From Diphasiastrum complanatum (Eukaryota > Streptophyta > Lycopodiopsida > Lycopodiales > Lycopodiaceae), in NCBI GenBank assembly GCA_029204225.1, contig CM055095.1, positions 69,103,039 through 69,167,038 of the forward strand: 64,000 nt of DNA. Reading direction: 5' to 3'. Every line of letters starts with the position of its first letter. Within the stretch, counting starts at the first letter, position 1. Positions 1-9,951 of the stretch are shown one piece after another. The notes under the pieces are model-generated. The model had not been told where the DNA came from. It saw only the letters and a list, made by a program, of their open reading frames with translations, and did no database searches. Position numbers and translations under genes: made by a program.

Positions 1-600
1 CCTTCCATGTGACGCCTCCTCTCTCTCTTGCCTCTCCTCTGTGCCCAGTATAAAAAAGAATTTTTCGGTTTTAGTTTTCAAAGTTTTTTACGATTTCTAG
101 AAATCTTTCACGAGCACTTGAATGCACCACAAGAGCAGCAGCTGAAAAAAAATTATCATAAATTTTAAAATCTTCATGGTTCTTTCTATTCTGCTGCGAG
201 CACTACAATGGTCCATGGATTTTCTTTAACCCCCTTCTTCTAAGTTGTTATTTCAGTTTACTTTAATTCCTTTAAACTTTTATAACTTTTTTTTATTTGA
301 GCTCATATTTCAGTCAGGTAAAAACAAAAAGTGATAAAAAATGACAAGTCTGACATTGAGAAGTTGTCTTGTAATTATTATGTTTCAATTTTATTTTTTT
401 TAGGACCCCATTTCTTAAGTCAAATTTTTGAGTGGTTTCATTAGTTATTTTTAAATCCTCTTAACTTTTATGTCTGAGCTCGAAATTGATCTATGTTTAA
501 GTGGGTGGACAAAAGAGCATTTCAACTATCTATCAGAGTCCATTATTGCACATAAACTTCAACTTAGTATACTGTAACTTACAAGTCCTTCATTTCTCGA
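1..600. other. Non-coding stretch, possible LTR remnant
   Basis: No open frame of note. A TATA-like AGTATAAAAAAG lies near 47-58, following a pyrimidine-rich CTCTCTCTTG tract, which would suit an LTR or leader upstream of the gag-like frame that begins at 602. No matching second LTR is visible, so this is only a suggestion. Confidence 0.2.
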
Positions 601-601
601 G

Positions 602-1105
602 ATGGATGTGGATTCCGATTTTGAGTACATAGATGACGGTGACTCTGAATACGAAAATCAATCTAACTATGATTTTAAAGATCAGTATTATGAGCACAAC
701 GATGATGAATCCAATCATTGCGGAGAATCCAATCAGTGTGAACATGTGTCATATGGAGATTATCTAGAACATAATGAAAAGTATTTCAGTGATTATAATG
801 ATCAACATGTTTACCAGATTAGTCAATATAATCCAAGTGGTGGTGTTTATAGCAGTGATAGTGACAATGAGCAGCTAAATGCACGTCAAACAGAATATCA
901 CCATTACCAACATCCTCATCTAGACCAATATTCCTAGGCTATGGTGGAAATAATAATGGTGCAGAGACAATACATCTTTCACAAGTTTGATGATATAATT
1001 TCTCACATGGATGTGAGAACATGGTTAGAACATCCACATAGCGACCATGCCAAGTTTCAATTTGCAGGAACTTACCTTGATGGATCTACAAATATTTGTT
1101 GGTGA
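602..1105 (+). pseudogene. Degenerate Ty3-like gag N-terminal fragment
   Basis: One frame runs from ATG 602 to a stop at 1103-1105, broken only by TAG at 935-937. The first 111 residues are very acidic and rich in Asp, Glu, Tyr and His. After the stop the frame reads DVRTWLEHPHSDHAKFQFAG and ends in a Trp. That pattern (a WL motif, then AK-x-QFA-x-x-YL-x-G and W) resembles the start of the Retrotrans_gag capsid domain of Ty3/gypsy elements. The rest of the capsid and the zinc knuckle are missing. It is too short for certain family placement, and could be the gag of the element whose 3' end lies at 2.4-5.0 kb. Confidence 0.4.
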
Positions 1106-1245
1106 AAGCTCAAGATCACCTTAGATCTTGTTGAAAAATCAGAAAATGATATATCTCAAGTCCCAAACAGAGTGGGATAGCTAGTTGTGATCATATCTTG
1201 TACAATCTATCTTGTTTCATTGAATCTATCTCCCTATCATTGAAG

Positions 1246-1326
1246 ATGGCATCCATAAGTGCCTATCTTTTGGATTCTAGTGATATATTGAACTCTTCAA
1301 ATTATTCAATTTCTCGAGTCTTATAA
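1246..1326 (+). pseudogene. Copia gag start codon region, 26 codons
   Basis: The frame begins MASISAYLLDSS and continues with NSSNYSI before TAA at 1324-1326. This matches the first residues of the copia gag proteins elsewhere in the window (for example the one starting at 60343 on the minus strand, with AYLLD then NYSIWKVRMES). Homology stops after about 24 residues, so it is a truncated remnant of a plus-strand copia gag. The preceding 140 bases are presumably its leader. Confidence 0.6.
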
Positions 1327-1671
1327 CTGGTATAAGGCGGTTTTGGAGAGTTGAATAGGACAATCAAGGAGAACACCAAGCAGCAATTTGTGGCTAGCCC
1401 TCTCCTCTCTCTATTATCCATCTCTTATCTAGAGGAGAGACTTCGTGGGTTTGTTGCCGATTTCGTGCTGTCTAGTTATGAAGAAGCACTGGCAGAGTCA
1501 TCTCACCAGTCATCTACCTAACATAGTCATCGTTGTGTACGCAACAAGATTGCTATTCTTTACTCGCCTTCCACTTCACATCGAAGGACTAGATAGACAT
1601 CTTCAGTTGTGCTTTCATCCCCCGTTGCTATTCGTCTTAAACTACCTATTTCACATGCCTCTGATGCTTCT
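1327..1671 (+). other. Unassigned stretch with a 56-codon open frame
   Basis: A frame without ATG is open from 1351 to the stop at 1519-1521 and contains hydrophilic residues flanking SPLLSLLSISYLEERLRGF. I recognise no family. It lies between a copia gag remnant and a solo LTR and may be a transposon or host fragment. Confidence 0.15.
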
Positions 1672-2326
1672 TGTGAAAGATTTTAGATCCTTAATATACA
1701 ATCTACTTGAATGATCTTTGGTTAGAAAGAGAAATACACTACCAATTTCACCAATGTAGAAAAATCAGCATCTACACACAATTTGAGATGCAAACACTAA
1801 TAGAACTTGATCAAACTTGAATGAAATGATTATGTACTATTGCTGTCCGTACAAAACCAGCAAGCTACTGTATTTCACACGTGTGGATCCAAAAATAGCA
1901 AATATAGATCATTCTACACATAGAATTGCAAGCAATCACCAAGATAGTGCACCAATGGATAGTAGAACCCAAGAGAACCATGTATAAGCATGAAATGAGA
2001 TAGAGAAGAGAGAATATGACTCTCTCCACGAGTTACATCCTTTTATAGCAAGTCCAAACCCTGCTTGGCCACTTGGCTTTCCCACCAAAATGCTAACCCT
2101 ACCAATCTTGGGTCTAGATTCAATATACCCAACTTATTCAAATTGAATCTACTCAAACTCGCATTCTATCTTTCCCACACTTTCAAAAAGTGTTTATTCA
2201 AATGAGATTTAGATTAATGAACTTTGAAAAGTCAACCTCTAAGTCTAAAACAAGTTTTGGCCTCAATATGCCAAATATGGAAATATTGCAAAATGTGATG
2301 AAACTAGTTGAATCTTTCACACTTCT
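1667..2326 (-). mobile_element. Solo LTR of copia family B with 5-bp target duplication
   Basis: Positions 1672-2321 are the reverse complement of the LTR at 27840-28490, base for base over long runs. The ends are a 10-bp perfect inverted repeat TGTGAAAGAT / ATCTTTCACA. The flanking 5-mers are CTTCT on both sides (1667-1671 and 2322-2326), the target-site duplication expected for an LTR insertion. No internal sequence adjoins it, so it is a solo LTR left by recombination between the two LTRs of a full element. It carries the CACACGTGTG palindrome at 1876-1885. Confidence 0.93.
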
Positions 2327-2446
2327 CTCGCCTCTGCTTCCTCCCAAGGATAGCCTTGTGACCATTGAGGCTCCATTCCCATCACAACTACCCAGGTTGT
2401 CTCACCCCCAAACACGAGAGCATTATCACTAATTACTCAGTATTTC

Positions 2447-4361
2447 ATGGACATGTTCGATGATTCCGACCCCCTTGAGGCCTCAGAAATTTTTGTCATG
2501 TCCCAGAGGTCAACGCCTTTTGAACTCCATTCCCCCAGAAGAGGATTTGAGATTGTCCAAAATTTGAAAAATATTTTTGAAGACACTTTTCAAGAGGAAC
2601 CACATAAATCATCGCAACACAGGTGCCAGATACAATTCAAGTCGGGCCAGCTGTCAAGTCACCAAAACAGTTCGACTCCATAGTACCTGAGGGCTACGAA
2701 GAAAAAGACATATTTGAAGAAGAAGAACCATGTGGACAAGCTCCACGCCAACTAAGGACAGTACCACTAGGTCCTCCTGCTGCTACCACCTCCACGACAG
2801 TAGATTCTGGTGATGCTCTCGGTTTAGTCTCAAGCCTTGCGCAAGTGATCTAGTCTATGCTGGATAAGAAAAAAGAAATGGAACAACGAATATTAGATAT
2901 GGGTTCCGAAAATACACTTATTAGCCAGATTGTCATCCAGCTGGACAAAGAGTTGAAGATTGCCAAGTAGCACGAAGCCAAGTCTGAAGTTGAGATGAAG
3001 AAGGCACGACAATCGGCTGATCGCCTAGAAGATTATGTCAGTATACTATAGAATGCACTCACAACCGCCCAAGACCAAGTAAACCAGGCCATGCAAGATG
3101 CAAAGAAACAAGTGCACTTGCTCCAGGGTCAACTGCAGCTGGCTGAACAAGATCGCACACATCTTCAAAGTGAATTGGATGTGACCACCCATGAGTGTGA
3201 TGCGTATCTTCAAATGCAAATTCTTGATCATTCGGTAACTCCGACAGAAATCGAATATTTGTTAAAAAAAAAGTTGAAACTTATAAAGTGGCCCTTCAAG
3301 GATTCCAAGGCCGCTTTGAGAGATTCAAGGGTACGGCCTTACCTGAGTTGCCAAAGGCCAAAGCAACCATCAATGAATATGAAAAGGCTGTCGCTCAGGC
3401 TGTGGAGTCTAATCCTCAGATTCAAGTTCAATTGATGCCACAATTCTCATCTCAACAATAGGAAATGGCGAGATTGGATACATGTTTGGATTTAGGCATG
3501 GAACATGGTGGAGCCCCCAAAGTAGAAGAAGTTCAGTTAGTTCTACAAGAAATGCAAACAGGTCCATCCACTTCAGGGACCAGACCATTGTTTAGAAGAC
3601 CAATCAGTGTCAAGGACCAGATCCAGAGCTTCTTAGCACAACATCCCCATGAGTCCTCGCATGGTGGTTGGGTCATTAAGTTTGAGACCTCTGAAATTGA
3701 GGCCGACAAAGAGTTGGATAAGCTACTTGCATTGGGAGAGCATCTGGCCTGGAGAACTACAGTTTTTGAGAAAACTCCGAAATCAATCAGGAGTTATGTG
3801 GCCAACCCTCGCTAGTTGCACGTAGATCCATACTATGTTCCAATGTCGTGAAGGAATAAGTGGAAGGATTTGGGATTGGCCATGGACAAAATTATCATCC
3901 ATACGCCGAATTGGCCAATAATTCACCAACCTTACAGTTGGGAGATATCAGTGGATTTCCAGAGAGCCCTACAAGCATACCAGCGGGAGTATGTCCACTC
4001 TTCCGATCCAACAGTGAGGCAATCAGCGCTGTTTGCAAAAGATCTAACTCTATTGGCGTCCGTTGCAACGCGATAGGATGATTGCCTTCCCACTTTGGCA
4101 TTCGATCCGAATAAGCCAATGGCGTCAAATAGCATTAAAGATCAGCTGCCAGTGGCAAGATTGTATTCTTGTGCTGCCATGATGGGAGGCTCCTGGGAAT
4201 CTCGGTTCACAACTTGGATGACCTCAAAGTGGAACGTCGGAGCCCATCGTTGTTTATTGCCGCACAACCTAGTTTTCAACACTGCTCGACTCGACTTCAT
4301 GGAAAAGGTGCAGTATCATTTAATAAAGATACGACGCGATGCAAATAAAAGCCCACAGTAA
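2447..4361 (+). pseudogene. Broken coiled-coil ORF upstream of a 3' LTR
   Basis: Three adjoining frames make one decayed protein of roughly 600 residues. Frame two covers 2447 to about 2620. Frame one follows with in-frame stops at 2851, near 2968 and near 3048. After an A9 run at about 3266 the third frame continues with stops near 3460, 3813, 3846, 4074 and 4359. The middle (about 2860-3250) is rich in Gln, Glu, Lys and Ala with heptad-like spacing (QLQLAEQDRTHLQSELD), suggesting a coiled coil. The C-terminal half has tryptophan-rich globular-looking stretches. I recognise no named family. It sits just before a polypurine tract and LTR, where some plant Ty3 elements carry an additional ORF, so that is my inference. 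A captured host gene is the alternative. Confidence 0.45.
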
Positions 4362-4399
4362 CTGCATCTCGCAAGTGTCATGGGACCGCCACCAGTTTT

Positions 4400-4411
4400 G
4401 GTGGGGGATAA
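4400..4411 (+). promoter_or_regulatory. Candidate polypurine tract
   Basis: GGTGGGGGATAA immediately precedes TGTTGGATGG, the expected arrangement for plus-strand priming at a 3' LTR. Confidence 0.5.
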
Positions 4412-5040
4412 TGTTGGATGGTTTGTGGATCCTGAGGCATACCTAACCCTAGTTGATAAGTGAGAGGGATTTGGCACCCTATGTGTGTAAACCCGATGAT
4501 CATATAGTTATTTGATTAGTCTTTAGGTCTTTTTGCGGGACTTTTAATGTCGTAGGGCCTAAATGTCAAGTTAGTCAATGAAGTTGGGTCTCCCACCAAA
4601 ATTGGTTCAAATTCAAATTCAAATAGGTTCCTTCCAATTATTGAATGGGTTCTCACTCTTTTTTAAGTTTGAATAGTTAGGGAGGTAGAAATGAGCCAAT
4701 AGGATTTTGAGGCCAAGGTCCTCCTCTCCACTATAAATAGGGGCAAACTCGAGTTGCTCCTCATGTTCATATCCTCATTTTAATAAAGCAAATTGGTTCT
4801 CTTATGGAATGGATTCGTGAATGTCCTTGCTCTCTATATTTTTCCTCCATCTCTCATACTTTTGTTGCATTTGTTAATTGTTGGATCAGAATGTTATTGG
4901 GATTTATCTTTATTATGTTTTTTATGAGAGAGAAAGGGAGAGAGCGAAAGAGTAAGCTATCTTCATTGTGGATCATAGTGTTAATTGCGTAGTGTTAATA
5001 CTTAGGGTTAATGGATGTTAGAGTTAGATGTGGAACTTCC
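4412..5040 (+). repeat. Probable LTR following the coiled-coil ORF
   Basis: It begins TGTTGGATGG after the polypurine tract. It has a good TATA box, CTATAAATAG at 4731-4740, and AATAAA at 4782-4787 about 45 bases downstream, the usual U3-R layout. I could not find the terminal CA with the matching inverted repeat, so the right end is approximate. Confidence 0.5.
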
Positions 5041-5182
5041 ATTCATGCTGAAATCTGAGATATGCTATTGCTCTTATGGGAACACGTGACAACTAACTTC
5101 ATCTCCTTGATGCTAGATTGTTTAGATCTTGGGTTGAGGATAGGCCAAGAAAGAAACCCACTACATAGTTCGACTCCAGCGA

Positions 5183-5269
5183 CTATCTCCCATAGTCCTT
5201 GGCCATCAAAACTACCTTCATCTTAAACTTCCAAAGGTGGTAGTTCCAACCATTTAATCTATCTACCAT
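5183..5269 (-). pseudogene. Copia H gag N-terminus, truncated
   Basis: Reading the minus strand from ATG at 5269, the frame contains LNGWNYHLWKFKMKVVLMAK followed by a stop at 5183-5185. The pattern N-Y-x-x-W-K-x-x-M is the conserved start of copia gag (UBN2-type). It lies about 150 bases downstream of a primer-binding site and LTR in the same orientation, exactly as expected. The rest of gag and all of pol are absent; the sequence to the left belongs to another LTR. Confidence 0.65.
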
Positions 5270-5417
5270 TATAGCAGATTGTTATTGTGAATCTATTTGA
5301 AAGTCTGAGAATTAAGCAGATAGTAGATTATATGACTGGAAACAATTATAATTTGTGTCTACAATATAAATAAGCTCTATGCCATAGTATCAAATAGTAG
5401 AGACTATAGGAACTATA

Positions 5418-5429
5418 GCTCTAATACCA
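5418..5429 (-). promoter_or_regulatory. tRNA-iMet primer-binding site of copia H
   Basis: On the minus strand this reads TGGTATTAGAGC, one base from the standard TGGTATCAGAGC, directly adjoining an LTR end. Confidence 0.8.
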
Positions 5430-6393
5430 TGTTGGAAATCAGAGCAAAGTTAGATTTCTCGGTGCGTGCACAACGTCTACCAATGAAAGTTTCGTAGGCA
5501 AAATAATGCGCTTTGCGGAAGCGTTATCACATCAAGAGCTAGAGCTTATTATCAACACAAAACTATCAATCATATGAATATTAATCTATGAATAATTTAC
5601 CTACATGGCATGAATCGATGAATCAGAACAGAATGATAATGCATTCGACCAAGTAGTAGATGATTTAGATTGCTGGAATAGGAATTCTATGATCGTAGAT
5701 AGTACAAGTCTGAATGAAGATATAAGACGCGTTATTCTTAAAACAATACTCTGGTATATCAGAGAGGAAGAACGATTTAATGCACTCTTGCTTGAATTGA
5801 TTATCACTCTATCTTACACTCTTTATTCTGATCTATTAATCTTATCATTACAATGACAGATGTACATGAGAGCAGTCGGTGATGCATGATTAGTGGAGAG
5901 AAGAGTGGATATTAGGCACCGTTGTCGCTTTGGGCTGTAACCGCCTTGTTCTGTTAGTGACCTTTATTTAAGGTTTTGTACTTTACAAAATGGGATCACC
6001 ATGCTGCTAAGTCAATCTAGTTGAGAAGTTGAAGACTTCGATGTCGGGCTGCTCTTGAGAAGATGTCCATGACTTCAATGTCAAAGACGTCAGAGACTTC
6101 GATGTCTTTGACGTGGATGTCGAGCTTGGTCTTGAGAAGATGTCAATGACTTCGAAGTCGGAGACTTCGATGTTGATGACGTGGATGTCGAGCTTGTTCT
6201 ATTTTGAATAATGACCTTCGACGATCGTTGGGACACTTCGGACACTTCGATGTTGGAAAAGTCGAAGAAAAATTGTCATCGACTTTTCTTGTATTTCTAT
6301 AGGTTGTGCGACATTTCAATGTATTTACATACATCAAATGAATGGATCTAGATTAGTGAAGAGATAAGGGATAGAGAGGATAGGAATCCAACA
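5430..6393 (-). repeat. 5' LTR of copia H
   Basis: The ends are TGTTGGA and TCCAACA, a 7-bp inverted repeat with the TG...CA rule. The left end touches the primer-binding site, so in element orientation this is the 5' LTR. Inside are degenerate direct repeats around the words GACTTCGATGTC and GATGTCGAGCTTG at about 6020-6260. No second copy is present in the window. Confidence 0.75.
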
Positions 6394-6454
6394 CATGGAA
6401 CTCTCTATGCAACTGATCAACAATACGATTCTTGCGAGAATCGTGGATATCGCG

Positions 6455-6616
6455 CTAGTCATGAAATGTGTGACGAGAAAAGTGTATAGACATGAGCTCT
6501 CTCATGTGCGCGATGACCAACTTAACACAAGCATTCTCAATTATGTGACCATCCCTATCTATGTCATATGATGGCAAGATATCATCTAGTGGAGATGTAG
6601 CCATGGGAGTGTCTGT
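6455..6616 (-). pseudogene. Fragment of the Transposase_24-like protein
   Basis: The minus-strand frame reads TDTPMATSPLDDILPSYDID and then IAHMRELM and ends in a stop at 6455. The protein at about 18800-18975 on the plus strand has the same order (LDTPFVTSP, LLSYEIDVERHI, ITHMRQLM). The match begins abruptly at 6616, where the sequence to the right belongs to a Ty3 family. This is therefore a fusion of two repeat families. Confidence 0.55.
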
Positions 6617-6626
6617 GAGGGTGGCC

Positions 6627-6824
6627 TCAGGCAAAGGTAATAAAATGCGTGTTGATTTTCCCAGAGAAGACACGCTCGTAGATTCCCATTGCCATGAGCA
6701 AAGGCCCAACAAGGGTCATCCATTGATTGACCATGCATGCGCTAGGGAGCATCATGATGTCTGTTGCAGTTGGAACACCACGATGAACGAAGTATTTTGG
6801 AGATTGCGAGGTGTCAGTAGAAGA
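6627..6824 (-). pseudogene. Conserved ORF found beyond Ty3 integrase, copy 1
   Basis: A minus-strand frame from 6824 to the stop at 6627 matches the ORF at 62019-62312 closely. Shared blocks are SSTDTSQSP, the pair HR-x-VP-x-ATDIM, a QWMTL block, and AMGI-x-ER. The start codon seen in the other copy is changed here, to CCG. Both copies follow a Ty3 integrase and the same spacer or LTR sequence. The function is unknown. Conservation of amino acids despite base changes suggests it was once coding. Confidence 0.6.
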
Positions 6825-6844
6825 CGGTGACTGGATAGTAAGTG

Positions 6845-7085
6845 CGAGTGTATATCAGAAGGCAGAAAAAAGTTGGCAAAAAGGTTTTGGTTGCGAATTT
6901 TTTTTTCAAGAGCTCGCTAGCACAAGTGACAAATGAATTGAATTTAGACTACTTATAGGTGAATTTGGAGGGTCCATTACACAAAATACTAGTTTGTGAA
7001 AATAGCTTCCAAAATTCTCTACGAATGTTTTGGACAAAATAGCATTCTAGCGAACATTTTGTAGATCTGGCGAAGGTTCAACATT
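6845..7085 (-). repeat. LTR or untranslated region of Ty3 family J, copy 1
   Basis: The reverse complement of about 6890-6995 matches 61850-61950: AATGGACC then CCAAATTCACCTATAAGT and CACTTGTGCTAGCGA. The word GCGAAGGTTC near 7070 recurs in variants at 48.9-49.1 kb. It lies between the integrase fragment and the conserved ORF in both copies. CCTATAAGT could be a TATA box, which favours an LTR. Confidence 0.55.
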
Positions 7086-7105
7086 TGCCTAAGGCCATCA
7101 TTCAC

Positions 7106-7492
7106 CTAGGTATAAACAAAGTGTGTATCACAATCACTAATGATCTCAATAGGACATCCAAATCTGATAATGATATTTTCATAGAGAAACTTAGACGTAG
7201 ATTTCGTATCAGCAACTTTAACCGCTTTGGCTTCAACCCACTTGGTCATATAATCGGTTGCTACAATGATATATCTAGCTTGAGATCTTCTTGTCGCAGG
7301 ATGAATAGGACCAACATAATTTCTCAAATGGTGTTTGTGATAAAACCGGATGTAAGGGTTCATAATTTTGTCGCGCAGGACGTCATGCTTGTTGGCAAAT
7401 ATCACATGACTGAATATAATTTTCGGTGGTGCCTCATGAGTTAATGTCCCTCGAAGTAAGAATTCTCTACGATGAGATGTGCTAGATGACAT
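7106..7492 (-). pseudogene. Ty3 integrase fragment, copy 1 of family J
   Basis: The frame contains YIIVATDYMTKWVEAKAVKV and then LYENIIIRFG and EIISDCDTHFV, nearly the same as element J at about 47780-47940. The first two catalytic Asp residues of the DDE core (ATDY and SD) are present. The SDRGTHF motif of J reads SDCDTHF here. The protein is cut right after THFV and joins untranslated sequence, so the third catalytic residue (Glu) and the C-terminal domain are deleted. Confidence 0.85.
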
Positions 7493-8007
7493 GGACTCAT
7501 GAGCACCTCAGGTGGATCATCGTCATAGCCGCAACCTTCATAACATGAGACACCAAGGTGGCTCCTCCTATGTTCTCATATTTTAAAATGTCACCTCATA
7601 TTTCCACCCAACAACATATATACTCTAGACCTAGGCAAATTGGAACTATACGAGTTCGAATTTCCAATGCCCCTAAACCTATATCATATACTCCCTTCTC
7701 TAAACCGCTAAGGCCCCTAAGGCCTAAATTCCCTTGCCATTTGCATCCCAATGGTATTGAATCCTAAGTGGGTGAGAGATATTAAGAGTATACATGCCCA
7801 AAAGCAAAAAAAAGGTCCAAGTACACATAAAGGGCCATAGCTACAAGTGTATGAAAAAAGAGCTGAAAATGCTAATAGGAAGGAAGGAAAATGTTCTTGT
7901 CATCTTACTAGTTAACTATAGAAATTACTAAGTCTCAACAATATAACATCTAAAAAAAGAGAGAGCATCGTCGACCAACACCATATTCTAAATATTAGAA
8001 CCCATTG
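7493..8007. other. No recognisable gene
   Basis: Mixed sequence with no family I recognise; the open frame at 7558-7767 is Pro/Ser-rich and shows no domain. Confidence 0.3.
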
Positions 8008-8292
8008 CCCTATAACCCTAAACTCTAAACCCTACAACCTTTACCTTAGGGTGCAATTATTGGATGGAATATTGATGATCCAGACCCATTGAAGATTTGG
8101 TTTGCAAAAGATGATCGTAGCTCTTCGATTTTGTTTCCGTCATCCAAGGACTACCATAGATGATGCTACTTTGAATCGTTCACAAATGAGCCCCTTTGCA
8201 ATCCAATCCTCAATAGGGTTTGGTCATGAATGCTCCAGCTAATAATTGCACCCTAAGGTAAGGGTTGTAGGATTTAGGATTATAGAATAAGG
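8008..8292. repeat. Foldback repeat with telomere-like arms
   Basis: The left arm (about 8008-8060) and right arm (about 8242-8292) are imperfect inverted copies of about 50 bases. Both contain TTACCTTAGGGTGCAATTAT or its complement and degenerate CCCTAAA/CCCTACA words. The 181-base loop has no recognised content. The left arm has an extra CTCTAAA, as if one telomere-like unit had been gained. It fits a small foldback or MITE, but no target duplication was identified. Confidence 0.6.
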
Positions 8293-8558
8293 ATTCTATC
8301 CTTAGATAAACAAGCTCTTATCTCAAGCTTCAAGCCTAAAATAAAGTGCATTGTATTAAATTTCTCCACTGAATAACCACATCTGTCCATTATCTGATTG
8401 AAGTCATTGAAATAGCTCTCCACAGTAGATGTCTGTTGGGTAGAATGCCATACTTGGTCGTCTGTACATTCAAATTCTTCGATGCACTTTTGTACAAAGG
8501 TTGGCCATTTATCAGTGGTAACATGAGTTTCTTCACACTGTATCCATCCAAACCTAGC
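8283..8558 (-). pseudogene. Ty3-type Retrotrans_gag fragment
   Basis: The minus-strand frame from 8558 to the stop at 8280 is open for about 92 codons. It reads ETHVTTDKWPTFVQKCIEEF then STVESYFNDFNQIM and TMHFILGLKLEIRACL. A central W-x-x-F, a T-x-x-V-x-x-Y-x-x-x-F block and a final F-x-x-GL-x-x-x-I match the capsid region of Retrotrans_gag. Neither the N-terminus nor a zinc knuckle is present. Its last codons and stop lie inside the right arm of the foldback repeat. It has a different base composition from the copia gags. Confidence 0.55.
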
Positions 8559-9183
8559 TCAATTTAATATAGATTTGATCAAAACTAGTCCCATCCTTTA
8601 TCTCAACTTCACAAGAAGGGTAAATCCGCCTATACTGAACCAAAAGCACTTTAGAGCACACAAATGTCTCACAAATAAGGCCCTCCAAATTCATGTTGAA
8701 TCACATTGACATATTCAATCACAAAACTATCCAAAATTGAGTAAAAAACAACACAATTTTTAGTAGTTTTGCATTTCTAAATGAAGAAAACATCAAAATA
8801 CTCGATCTAAACCTAAAAGGTGTATTTTAGGACCTTAAGAAGCCTAAGAATGACCTAATTACACTCTCAAATGGCTGATCCAAATTTCTAAAGAGTGGTG
8901 GCATTCAAATCCTTATGGAAATCTCTACTAGGAGACATGTACTCCAAGATTCAACTCATAAGAACTTTCTAATTTGGTTAGGTTGAATGGAAATGGCTCA
9001 ATCTCGGTTCCTGCAGCTATAACTTAGCAAAACAAGTCCCTTTTGATCTATTCTCACTCAAATGAAACCAAATTTGGAGGTACAATCACTAGATTAGCAA
9101 CTACTAGCAAGGACAAAGCCAATACTACTAAAATCTAGGATCTAAACTTGAGAAAATCAAATTTAAAGCTCACTTTTGATTAG
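8559..9183. other. Leader-like spacer next to an LTR, no gene
   Basis: No open frame. The part adjoining 9184 should be the 5' leader of a minus-strand copia because it follows a primer-binding site, but no gag follows it leftward. Confidence 0.35.
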
Positions 9184-9195
9184 GCTCTGATACCA
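9184..9195 (-). promoter_or_regulatory. tRNA-iMet primer-binding site left of LTR K
   Basis: Reads TGGTATCAGAGC on the minus strand and touches the LTR end. It lies on the opposite side of the LTR from the K coding region. Confidence 0.85.
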
Positions 9196-9861
9196 TGAAG
9201 TTTTTTACAAAACATTCAATCCAAATCAATCCTAAAAGTAATGGAGAATGCACAAATCAAATATCTAGATCCAAACTATGAACTAGAATCAAGACTAGTT
9301 ACCAAAACTAGCTAATTTGGCATTTAACTCCCCAATGGCCACATAGATTTGATAAAATACACAAAAGTAAAGTGCAGCAAGCATACTAGACCTATAATCA
9401 ACTTCAGTACCTTCCAAAACATGTAATTAATGCATAAAATCACTCAAAGACAATGTTGATGGAAGTGGAAAAAAGTCGATTTTTCTTCATATTTGGATGG
9501 AGATCCCATCACATCTTTATACATTTTGAGCTTGGATCTGAAAATTTAGGGCATCTTTGATCTTATCATACCCTAATTCTAACATCTAACCTAATAGGTC
9601 ATTGGATCCACCCTAATATGGGGTCAAGATCTTAAGATCCAAAAACAATGTAAAACATGCTATTTTTAGCTCTTAGAATGTCTCTAGCTTAAACACATTT
9701 TGGCCTCATTTCAAAGATGTTATCACAATGCAATATGAGGAATGAAGTCTTCAGAAAGCATCCTATGCTACTTATCACATGTGAAATCTATTTAAATGGC
9801 CATCTTGCCAATTACAATGCATGTGACCAAAATTCATCAAAGCTATAATTGTGAAATTTCA
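9196..9861 (-). repeat. LTR of copia K, bounded by PPT and PBS
   Basis: Begins TGAAGTTTTTT and ends GTGAAATTTCA. On the right a polypurine tract (reverse complement ATACTCCTCCTCAC, 9862-9875) makes it the 3' LTR of K. On the left a primer-binding site makes it the 5' LTR of something else, now lost. Such an LTR is expected between two tandem elements sharing one LTR. Confidence 0.75.
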
Positions 9862-9951
9862 ATACTCCTCCTCACAATCTAGCTAGATGGTAACATAACA
9901 TCACTAATTAAGCCAAGGGCTGATCTAAGCTTCAAAAAAGAATTCTTTTAT

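Noticed and set aside
7085-7444. 119-codon plus-strand frame
   Set aside because: It is the antisense shadow of the Ty3 integrase fragment on the minus strand.
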